A model generated the notes under the pieces. The model ran no database searches. It was not told where the DNA came from and saw only the letters and a list, made by a program, of their open reading frames with translations. From the NCBI GenBank assembly GCA_029210965.1, contig JARGFZ010000017.1:1-53278 (forward strand): a DNA stretch of 53,278 nucleotides, in the 5' to 3' direction. The translations under genes were made by a program, and so were the position numbers. Below, piece by piece: positions 7,593-14,828 of this stretch (the stretch's first letter is position 1; each line of letters opens with the position of its first letter). The stretch is from a bacterium. GTDB taxonomy: Bacteria > BMS3Abin14.

Positions 7593-8666
7593 TTACCATA
7601 CTTCCCTCACTACTATATCGCAGGTGGCCGAGGTCGTGCCCTCCTTAAGGGTCACGGGCCGTGGACCTTTTTCGTCCCATGCTCCCATAAACTCACCGGG
7701 TTCCACCGGTCCCCCGAACCTGGTGCGCGCGCCGATATAATACTCCCCCGGCTGTGAGATGGAGACGTTGTATCTCCCGTCCTCCCCGGTGGGAGCTGAA
7801 ATTGATACCGGCTTTCCAACCATCCTGCGGTCATCGTAAAGAAAAACATAGGCACCTGCCATGGGAGAGCGGTCCTCGCCCACCACCAGTCCCGTAACTA
7901 AAAAATCTCCCTGCACATTGGCCCACTGCTTTTCCTCCCACATGCGCGGGTCTACTGAGCGAAGCTGGATCTGCCCCATTTCCACAGGTGCGTTCCCCAC
8001 CTGAATGGGGTTGGACCGATAATCCCCCACCAGATCCCCGATGCTCACCGTACCCATACCGTCACTGCCCATACCGTTACCGCCAATACCATCACCAGAT
8101 GCCTCGAAGCGAACCGTTACCGTGTAGGCCCCCGGCGCGAGACCGGCTGTAAATCGACCATTTTCTCCAGCCCTCGCACGGCCCAGATACCCTGGTCCCC
8201 GCCTGGTGCCATCGGGGTAGAAATAGACGTAGGCGCCGGCCAGGGGCCCCTCGGGTCCGTGAACAGATCCAGACACCGGGATATCACCGGCCATACCCGC
8301 CCCTACACCCATATCTCTGAGCTGGATAGGGGAAACTTGAAGCACATCCCGGCCCACTTCAAGAGGACTTTTCCCGGTGGAACCAAACAGCATCCCCCCC
8401 GACCCGGGACCTTCCGGCCGTTTCCTGGCGGTCACCCGGTAGGAACCCGGCGGGAGGGAAAGGTTGAACCGGCCGTCCGAACCGGTGTTCGTGGATCCGA
8501 CAGCATCGGAATTGGGCTTACGTGTGTCGAAAAGCTCCACATATACGCCGGGTACGATCTCACCGCGATACTCAACCGCTCCTTCCACACCGCCCCCTGC
8601 CCCGAAGGTCAGACCGGGAAAAAAGAGGGTCAAAAACATAAAAAACAGCAAAGGACGTATAGTCAT
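7593..8666 (-). CDS. Carboxypeptidase-regulatory-like domain protein (paralogue C)
   Basis: A 357-residue exported protein beginning MTIRPLLFFMFLTLFFPGLTFG, a clear signal peptide; the longer reading frame upstream was rejected because it runs back through the hairpin and the micro-ORF. Three regulatory-like domains follow (VEGAVEYRGEIVPGVYVEL, VSGSVHGPEGPLAGAYVYF, VTGLVVGEDRSPMAGAYVFL). The family motifs GDLVGDYRSNPIQV and EPGEFMGAWD are present, and the C-terminus DIVVREVW matches DIVVKEVW of paralogue D. No ribosome binding site is next to the start; a GGGAGG sequence sits 23 bases upstream in the 5' arm of a hairpin, so its translation may depend on the micro-ORF before it. Confidence 0.78.
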   Translation of the reverse strand: MTIRPLLFFMFLTLFFPGLTFGAGGGVEGAVEYRGEIVPGVYVELFDTRKPNSDAVGSTNTGSDGRFNLSLPPGSYRVTARKRPEGPGSGGMLFGSTGKSPLEVGRDVLQVSPIQLRDMGVGAGMAGDIPVSGSVHGPEGPLAGAYVYFYPDGTRRGPGYLGRARAGENGRFTAGLAPGAYTVTVRFEASGDGIGGNGMGSDGMGTVSIGDLVGDYRSNPIQVGNAPVEMGQIQLRSVDPRMWEEKQWANVQGDFLVTGLVVGEDRSPMAGAYVFLYDDRRMVGKPVSISAPTGEDGRYNVSISQPGEYYIGARTRFGGPVEPGEFMGAWDEKGPRPVTLKEGTTSATCDIVVREVW

Positions 8667-8675
8667 TTTGAATAA

Positions 8676-8697
8676 GGCGGGAGGTCGCCCTCCCGCC
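8676..8697 (-). terminator. Hairpin between micro-ORF 1 and paralogue C
   Basis: Minus-strand GGCGGGAGG, loop GCGA (a GNRA tetraloop), CCTCCCGCC: a 9-bp perfect stem starting 4 bases after the stop codon of the micro-ORF and followed by TTATTC, then the next ATG 9 bases on. It could be a weak terminator, but the poor U-tract and the GGGAGG/CCTCCC pairing also fit a translational switch in which the ribosome ending the micro-ORF opens the stem. Confidence 0.55.
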
Positions 8698-8701
8698 TCC
8701 C

Positions 8702-8764
8702 TCAGCACGGGTGTACGCTGCTGCTGCCCACCAGTGTGGGCCTGATGTAACGCATTTTCTTCAC
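8702..8764 (-). CDS. Micro-ORF 1, 20-residue peptide ending VGSSSVHPC
   Basis: GTG-started ORF encoding (V/M)KKMRYIRPTLVGSSSVHPC then TGA. A near-perfect ribosome binding site, AAAGGAGGT, lies 7 bases before the GTG, and the GTG overlaps the TGA of the upstream membrane-protein gene, so it is translationally coupled. A second ORF at 36128-36187 encodes a peptide with the same last nine residues using different codons at almost every position, which is strong evidence that the peptide is real. There is no signal peptide or membrane segment. The Y-x-x-P-x-L start resembles leader motifs read by RRE domains in lasso-peptide and other RiPP systems, but no maturase is in this window. Function unknown. 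Confidence 0.8.
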   Translation of the reverse strand: MKKMRYIRPTLVGSSSVHPC

Positions 8765-11178
8765 AGGTCGACCTCCTTTCGTGCAGCCTCCCCCTCCCGG
8801 CCCAGAGACCGGATAAGAGGAAAGGTAAGGGCATAACACAGGACGCCCAGGACCAACGCCCTGGAGTAGCCAAAGTTCATGGCCATGACAATGGATCCGA
8901 GGGAACCTGCCACCGAAGCGGCCCCGTTCACAGCCCATGCCCACGGAACGAATGATCTACCGTTCCGGGAAAGGTAGGACAGGCCTACGGGAAGGAATAT
9001 CCCCATCACGAATCCGGGGGGCACCATTATCAGAACCGAGATCAGCACCCTCAAACCGGTTGAAAGGTTTAAGGATGGCGACAGGGCGCCCGACAACATC
9101 CATATACCTGGAATGAGCAAGAACAGTGCCACCTGTAATCGGGTCAGCATGGTCTCTACGTGGGTACCCTTTTTCCCCGCCCAGAAGCTGCCTGCGGCCG
9201 AAGATAGCAGAAGAGCGGCCAGAACAACCGTGAGGGAATAGGTGGGGTTTCCAAGAAAAAGCGCCAGCCGGTGCATCATGACAAGTTCCACGATAATGTA
9301 GCCCAGCCCTATGCCGGCAAAGTAGATGGAGGCCCTCCACACAGGCAGTTCATGTTGTTTACGGGCCCCTTTTCCTTGTAAAAAAGGGAGCAGCAGGAGG
9401 GCCAGAAGAGGCAGCGCCAGGAGCAGCGCCATGGTCCGAAGCACGACAATGTGCCTCTCACCTCTTTCCGTTGGCTTGAAAAAGACGTTGAAAAACCTTG
9501 ACTTGGGGACGTTGTTGTAGAAAAACGGCCTGTCGTCGGTAGGGGGCGAAAGATCGAAGCGCCCGGCGGTGATATCAATACCCCTTACCACATCACCGAA
9601 ACGTCCCTCAGTCACCATGCCGGGCAGGTACTCGATGGTAAATCCGCGTTCCAAGGTCAATCGATGAAGCTCTTTAATATCGAAGGAAGTGAAACCGCGG
9701 CGACTCACAAGGACCGTGGCCAGCCCACGTTCCCTGATCACAGCGATGGATTCTTCCGGGTTAACTGCGCCCTGGTCTATCAACAGGTCCCTGGCAAGGG
9801 ACACCAGGCGAAGGGCCCGGAGACCGAAAACCGACCGTGTAAGTGACAAAATCCCGTCATCTGTAAGGTGATCCCAGTACTCTTTAAAAGCCTCACTGGT
9901 ATAGAGGAAGTTGGCGCTCAGGCTGAAAGCGCCCGCAGAGGGGCTGATCTCCCCGAAAACAGAAGAGGCCTGGATGACATCAAATCGCTTTCCAAGCCGC
10001 GCCAACTCGGATCGTCCCTCTCCAATGATAACCTTCACCCCTGGCAAAGAGTAAGGCCCTCCGGAATATTGACGGAAGGTCTCATCAGCGGCCTGAACGA
10101 TTAGGGGGTTAAGTTCAATGGCCGTGACCTGACTGGCTCGGGTGCCGAGGATCGCGAGAATGTCTCTACCGCCGCCAGGACCAATAATGAGGGTGTCGGC
10201 CCCGGGCCTGAGGTGCGGGCCAAGAGAAATAATGTGCCACGGAGCCCATTCAGGAGATGGATCCCCATCACGGTTTTCAATAATGGGTGTGTATCCGGCA
10301 TCGTCCACCAGCATTCCCATGTTGCCCGGCTGGGCCCCCGTGTACCGGCGGCTGATCCCCCAGGACTGTTCAGCCTCCCAGCGGCTGAGAGGATAGACGA
10401 CCACCCTGGAAAGGGCGTTCCAGGCTGAATAACGGATGTCAGGTTCGTACTGGCCCCTGGCATACTGAAGCCGGACCAGCCGGTCACCGGGACCGTTGTA
10501 TAGAGCCAGGGCGGCCGTCACCAGGACCAGGGCCACCGCTATGTACCTCCCGGTTTTTTTTGACAGGATGGCCACCGCACCAAAGGCCCCCACACCTGCA
10601 ATGAGCAATAGTGAAGGTGCCCCCAGCACCTGCAGTCCGGGTACGAAGATCACACAACCCGCAGCTGCCCCCGCAAGGTCCGCCGCGTAAATGGCTCCTA
10701 TCCGGCGGTCGCCAAGCCGCAGAAAAAGTCCTGCCAGGACGATCCCGGCAGCGGTGAAAGGCACTGTGATGACCGTGTACAGTACAACCATGGAAAGAAC
10801 GGCCGCCATATCGGGACCCGGAGGCACCTGGCGAAATGGCTGAAAATAAGGCTGATGGAAAAAACTCAGGAGCGGAAACAGGATGTCCGGTTTAAGACGT
10901 GCAATTCCCAGAATGAGGAAGGGCACCGCCGCCGAAACGCCGAACAGGGTCGTCCACGGGATCAGGCCGGACGGAAAATCCCGCTCCGGCACCAGAGAGG
11001 GCCTCAGGTGTACCAGTACACCCCCCAGCGCGAACCCCAGGAGAGCCGCGGCGATGGACAGGGAGGCGAAATGGTACCACATGAGCACCGAGAACAACCT
11101 CGTGAGGGTCAGTTCATACAAAAGGACACCGAAGCTCAGGAGGAAAATGGCGGCGCCGAGGCGGCGATGAGGGTTCAC
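8761..11178 (-). CDS. Membrane spermidine-synthase-like (SpeE-like) protein
   Basis: An 805-residue protein: about seven hydrophobic segments in the first 240 residues, a Rossmann methyltransferase-type domain at roughly 300-540, then about six more membrane segments from 585 to the end. The SAM-type glycine loop LIIGPGGGRDIL and the following acidic position in TAIELNPL are visible. Where true aminopropyltransferases have catalytic aspartates, this one reads FDVIQASSVFGE, so spermidine synthesis is unlikely. The GTG start at 11178 was chosen because GGTGGGAG precedes it and because it gives a 4-base overlap (GTGA) with the upstream gene. Its stop overlaps micro-ORF 1. Membrane SpeE-like proteins are known in envelope clusters, with unproven reactions. 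Confidence 0.75.
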   Translation of the reverse strand: MNPHRRLGAAIFLLSFGVLLYELTLTRLFSVLMWYHFASLSIAAALLGFALGGVLVHLRPSLVPERDFPSGLIPWTTLFGVSAAVPFLILGIARLKPDILFPLLSFFHQPYFQPFRQVPPGPDMAAVLSMVVLYTVITVPFTAAGIVLAGLFLRLGDRRIGAIYAADLAGAAAGCVIFVPGLQVLGAPSLLLIAGVGAFGAVAILSKKTGRYIAVALVLVTAALALYNGPGDRLVRLQYARGQYEPDIRYSAWNALSRVVVYPLSRWEAEQSWGISRRYTGAQPGNMGMLVDDAGYTPIIENRDGDPSPEWAPWHIISLGPHLRPGADTLIIGPGGGRDILAILGTRASQVTAIELNPLIVQAADETFRQYSGGPYSLPGVKVIIGEGRSELARLGKRFDVIQASSVFGEISPSAGAFSLSANFLYTSEAFKEYWDHLTDDGILSLTRSVFGLRALRLVSLARDLLIDQGAVNPEESIAVIRERGLATVLVSRRGFTSFDIKELHRLTLERGFTIEYLPGMVTEGRFGDVVRGIDITAGRFDLSPPTDDRPFFYNNVPKSRFFNVFFKPTERGERHIVVLRTMALLLALPLLALLLLPFLQGKGARKQHELPVWRASIYFAGIGLGYIIVELVMMHRLALFLGNPTYSLTVVLAALLLSSAAGSFWAGKKGTHVETMLTRLQVALFLLIPGIWMLSGALSPSLNLSTGLRVLISVLIMVPPGFVMGIFLPVGLSYLSRNGRSFVPWAWAVNGAASVAGSLGSIVMAMNFGYSRALVLGVLCYALTFPLIRSLGREGEAARKEVDL

Positions 11179-13097
11179 TCGGGGATCTCCCACCGTATTT
11201 TCGACAAGGTCAGGCTAAAGGCACGCACAACACCATCCCTGGCACCATAAACAACAAGAGCGTCATTTTCTCTGCCAAAAAAAGCTATGCCGTGAACTGC
11301 TCCCCGAGATTCAAGAGTTCCCAGGAACCTTCCGGTACCGGTAAAGATACCGACTCCGTTGCTCTCAGTACCGGCCAGCATCAGACCATAGGCCGGTCCA
11401 CTGACGACGTGGACAGCGGAACCCATATCCAGGCTCCACATCAGAGCGCCGCTCCCTGTGAAGGAGGAAACAGTCCCGCTCCCGTCTCCCACCATTATCT
11501 GATCATGATGATGCCGCAGCACAACTGGAGCGCCATAGGTCCCCGACCCGGAGAGCTTTCGACGCCATGAGATCAGCCCCTCTTTCAGGCGGTAAAGAAC
11601 CCCGTCCCAGGTCACCGCAACCAAACCATCCTCGCCGATAAAGGCGGGTGCAGCCCTGACAGGACTACCCAGGTCAAGATGCTTGAGAACTTCTCCTTCG
11701 CGGCTCACCTTGAATAGGGAACCTGCGTCTGTACCGACCCACAGGAAATCCTGGGCCAGGGCTGCCGCCCCCCTGACAGGACCGTCCAGGGGAACGCTCC
11801 ACGTCCATTCCATTTTTGCTGTATCCAGCCCCCTGAAGTCGCCGTTCCATAGCCCCATATAGATCTGGCCCGTCCAGCTTCCCACAGGAGATGCCTGCCT
11901 GTGATCATCCACCATGGAAGGGGCCCATTCAACGGTAGTCAGGATCTCGCCTGAATCCATATCAACCGCCCGTACTGCTCTATCCCATGATGGAAAATAT
12001 AAAACACCATCAATGAATTCAGGTGTAGCATCGGTTACATCGGGTATGGAAACACGGGCAACTTCAGCCCCGGTTTCCGTTTCCAGAACCAGCAACCCCT
12101 CCTCCCAGCTGAGCACAGCGATCTTCTCATGATCGGGTTCCTTAAAAACAGGTGCCGCATCAATGAAGGATCCGACACGTTTCCTCCATATCTCCTTTGC
12201 ACTGTGTTGCCAAACCATGGGACCCGGTGTCCATTGGGACCAGGGAAAGCCTTCAATGGCCTTCCCAGGATCGATCTCACCCTGAAACCCTTCGACCTGG
12301 AGAGAAACGCCATCCTCCCTCCGGTTCCCCATCGTTGCCGGCGGTTCTCCTTCGTAGAAGTCGCCGAACCTGATATCCGATCTCTCATTTCCCTCAAACA
12401 GGTTAAACCCGATATTCGAGCCTCCTGCATTTTCGAAAAGGAAAATCCCGTGACCATTATTTTCAATCCGGTTATCCGCGATGTTTATCCTGGAGTCTCT
12501 CAGGTTTATCCCCTTACCTTCATTCCCCCGGATCAGGTTAAAAATAAACTCAAAGCTGCTGTTGCCGAAGCGTGTCCCGTCTATATTGTCCCGAAAAACC
12601 GAATTCATGACATATCCTGAGCTGAAATGAACATGCAGGCCGTATCGGGAATGCTCCAGGATGCAGTATTCCAGGACACTGCCCTCGCTGTGATCCATTC
12701 TCAGCTCAAGCCAGTCTCCCGGTTCCGGCTGTGACGCTGCGCTGGAAAAGTATATGGGCGCGTCCGGATCACCCCGGGCAATAAGCACCCCTTCGATGAT
12801 CAGTCGTGAATCGTTGACGCCGTCCCCATCGGGATCAAAGGGCTCGAAGAGGAAACGGGTACCGGGCTTGACCGTCAAGGTGGCTTTGGGAAAGACTTTT
12901 ACCTCACCCTTCACCCGGATGGTACCGGAGACAGTTGTGTCCTGATGGATCTCGGGGGGAATGGTGTTAATAGACATGCCCTGCTGCTTCACCTGAAGGC
13001 TGGAACAGGCAAAAAGCAGAAGGAATAGGGCCACAAAGCAGGAGCCAGTACCCGGGAGCCGGTACTCAGTAATATTCTTTAAGATCTCAAATCTCAT
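11175..13097 (-). CDS. Lipoprotein: beta-helix fused to a PQQ-like beta-propeller
   Basis: A 640-residue protein. Residues 20-32 hold a lipoprotein signal (FLLLFACSS). Residues about 45-270 are a right-handed beta-helix paralogous to the protein at 2815-3675, with the DPDGDGVNDSRL insert and repeated GNxxxxN rungs. From about 310 to the end come repeated strands of an outer-membrane BamB/PQQ-like propeller (AVLSWEEGLLVLETETGAE, FIDGVLYFPSWDRAVRAVD, LWVGTDAGSLFKVS, GDGSGTVSSFTGSG). The joining of the two folds in one chain is unusual. The ATG lies in an ATCTCAN tract, and an internal GTG near residue 22 could be the true start. Confidence 0.75.
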   Translation of the reverse strand: MRFEILKNITEYRLPGTGSCFVALFLLLFACSSLQVKQQGMSINTIPPEIHQDTTVSGTIRVKGEVKVFPKATLTVKPGTRFLFEPFDPDGDGVNDSRLIIEGVLIARGDPDAPIYFSSAASQPEPGDWLELRMDHSEGSVLEYCILEHSRYGLHVHFSSGYVMNSVFRDNIDGTRFGNSSFEFIFNLIRGNEGKGINLRDSRINIADNRIENNGHGIFLFENAGGSNIGFNLFEGNERSDIRFGDFYEGEPPATMGNRREDGVSLQVEGFQGEIDPGKAIEGFPWSQWTPGPMVWQHSAKEIWRKRVGSFIDAAPVFKEPDHEKIAVLSWEEGLLVLETETGAEVARVSIPDVTDATPEFIDGVLYFPSWDRAVRAVDMDSGEILTTVEWAPSMVDDHRQASPVGSWTGQIYMGLWNGDFRGLDTAKMEWTWSVPLDGPVRGAAALAQDFLWVGTDAGSLFKVSREGEVLKHLDLGSPVRAAPAFIGEDGLVAVTWDGVLYRLKEGLISWRRKLSGSGTYGAPVVLRHHHDQIMVGDGSGTVSSFTGSGALMWSLDMGSAVHVVSGPAYGLMLAGTESNGVGIFTGTGRFLGTLESRGAVHGIAFFGRENDALVVYGARDGVVRAFSLTLSKIRWEIPE

Positions 13098-13150
13098 ATC
13101 TCAGGTAAGCACTCCCTTGTCATCGCGAACCATAGCTTGCGTGAAGCGAT
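13082..13150. repeat. Composite repeat: heptad tract, AAGCACTC, GTCATCGCGAA arm
   Basis: AGATCTCAAATCTCATATCTCA (7-base period) followed by GGTAAGCACTC and GTCATCGCGAACC...GCGTGAAGCGATCTC. It matches the unit at 7249-7345 over about 100 bases, including parts that encode the N-termini of both neighbouring genes. Confidence 0.7.
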
Positions 13151-13434
13151 CTCAGGTCTCATATGCTCTCTTGCTTACTTCGCTCGAATTTCAGGTTTCA
13201 GTCTTTTGTCATTCCGGGCCAAGTGAAACAAGGACCCGGAATCCATTTCAAACTCTAAACGTCCAACCTCAAACTTCAAACCACAAACTGGATTCCGGAT
13301 AATCACGCTGTAGGCATGATTTCCGGAATGACACAGTGTTACTCACCTGCTCACCACCTCCATACTCCCGTACTGATCTTTTTCAACATTCCCCTGCCCT
13401 GAGCTTGTCGAAGGGTGCGTTCTGCATTCTGCTC
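13151..13434. repeat. Gap with two palindromes and short-period text, no gene
   Basis: Contains the palindromes at 13208-13245 and 13288-13332 and, between them, heptad-like text (AACGTCCAACCTCAAACTTC, then AAACCACAAACTGG). A CCCTGAGCTTGTCGAAGGGTG hairpin lies near 13397-13417. No gene is supported. Confidence 0.6.
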
Positions 13435-14484
13435 CTACCAAACCTCTTTCACAACTATATCCACCCCCTCCACCCTGTCCCCCCATTGAAGAGTCAGGGA
13501 GTGGTCCCCGGTACCGTCGTAAAAACCCATGAGTTCCCCCGTCTCCGGAGGTCTGCCGATCACAGATCTGGCAGCGGCATAAAATTTTCCGCTCCTGGAA
13601 ACTTCAAGCCGGTAGGTACCGTCCTCCCCGGCAGGTGATGAGATAAACGCGGGCCTGCCCAACATCTCGGGGATACTGTACAGAACGACCCGAACACCGA
13701 TGGCGGACTCCCCCGTTACGGTCCTTACCTTACCCTGAACGATGATCGATTCGCCGTGGGCAAGAGACCCTTCACCACGGGGCCGGTTCACCATGAGCAT
13801 AGGTATATCCAGGACAAGCCCTTCTCCGGTGCGAAGAATAATCGGACTGTAAGAATAAAAACCGGCCAGATCACCTTTCAGCAAAGGTCCCTGGTAGGAG
13901 TCCCTTCCGGCCTTCGATCTCGCCAGAATAAAGTATCTTCCGGGCGGCACGGTGAGAATAAACTTACCGCTGTCATCGGATGGATCACTCTCTGCATAGG
14001 GTAATCCATGGAATTCATCGCGGGCGTCCAGAAAAGCGGCCACAACGGCTCCCGGAACCGGTTTCCCCTCCAGAAGAACCCTACCCCGTATCCCTTCCCC
14101 GGGGACAACTGCTGGTGGATCAGTGGATTCCACAAAGGGGAGGACCACAGGATCCTTCAAGTCCCCATGAACCCGAACAGGGTTATTGGTATAGAAGGCG
14201 AAAAGTTTTTTACCGGAAAAGGGATCGGAGCTCCATCCCATCAGGAAGTATGGACCTGGGGGCAGATCGATGTCAAAAGCGCCGTCCTGCCTGATTGCAG
14301 TCTTGTATACAACTCCTCCGGGTTCGGCTCTCATGAGGATCACCTCGCCAGATGGCAGGCTCTTTCCTTGATATCGAGTTATTCCGGTGAGCGTAAAAGT
14401 GTTTGAAGTCACTTCGGGCGTCGTGGTGCAGGAAAAGACCACAAATAGCAATGGTAATAGTAATAGGGCTCTCGAATTATTCAT
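13435..14484 (-). CDS. Carboxypeptidase-regulatory-like lipoprotein (paralogue D)
   Basis: A 349-residue lipoprotein starting MNNSRALLLLPLLFVVFSC, with the lipobox cysteine at residue 19. The longer frame upstream is repeat DNA and was rejected. It has three regulatory-like domains, GPLLKGDLAGFYSYSPIIL between domains 2 and 3, GELMGFYDGTGDHSL near the end, and the C-terminus DIVVKEVW. It is separated by 337 bases of repeats from the downstream beta-helix/propeller gene, but family and strand place it in the same cluster. Probably anchored in the outer membrane. Confidence 0.76.
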   Translation of the reverse strand: MNNSRALLLLPLLFVVFSCTTTPEVTSNTFTLTGITRYQGKSLPSGEVILMRAEPGGVVYKTAIRQDGAFDIDLPPGPYFLMGWSSDPFSGKKLFAFYTNNPVRVHGDLKDPVVLPFVESTDPPAVVPGEGIRGRVLLEGKPVPGAVVAAFLDARDEFHGLPYAESDPSDDSGKFILTVPPGRYFILARSKAGRDSYQGPLLKGDLAGFYSYSPIILRTGEGLVLDIPMLMVNRPRGEGSLAHGESIIVQGKVRTVTGESAIGVRVVLYSIPEMLGRPAFISSPAGEDGTYRLEVSRSGKFYAAARSVIGRPPETGELMGFYDGTGDHSLTLQWGDRVEGVDIVVKEVW

Positions 14485-14828
14485 GTATTTGAGGCAATCT
14501 AAAATCCAATAAGTGGAGTAATGTTCGTCCCTCCGGGCCAACCAATAGTCACCTTCCTTTCTCTTCCTCCCCCTATTGAGGGGGGAGGATTGAGGTGGGG
14601 GTGAAAGAAAAGGACCCGGAGTCCAGTGACGTTTTTCATGGATTCCAAATAATCACGCCACTGGGGCTGATTTCCGGAATGACAACACAAAGCAAAGGCT
14701 GCCACAGTAAACAGCGACAGCCTTGCAAGAACCATGTCTAAATCCAAAAACCTGCGGTTATTAGGGCAGGTTTTTGGAAACAAAATAAGCATTTAAACTC
14801 TATCAGTTTAATAAACCAGAGGACCAGC
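14485..14828. repeat. Gap with composite and palindromic repeats, no gene
   Basis: Holds a 42-base repeat at 14562-14603 (TCTTCCTCCCCCTATTGAGG and following GGTGGGGGTGA) that recurs at 35266-35308 and, inverted, at 26493-26535, and a palindrome at 14638-14683. No ORF or RNA gene could be supported. Confidence 0.65.

Noticed and set aside
8676-8704. TGA of micro-ORF 1 as a selenocysteine codon with the hairpin as SECIS
   Set aside because: The loop is a GNRA tetraloop rather than the bacterial SECIS type, and micro-ORF 2 ends in TAA at the same position, so TGA is a normal stop.
8667-8873. Long form of regulatory-like paralogue C
   Set aside because: The extra 69 residues overlap the SpeE-like gene end and the micro-ORF in another frame and would hide the signal peptide that starts at 8666.
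13098-13435. tRNA or other RNA gene in the repeat gaps
   Set aside because: The palindromes give stems, but no cloverleaf, CCA end or T-loop GTTCGAATC-like sequence was found in any gap.
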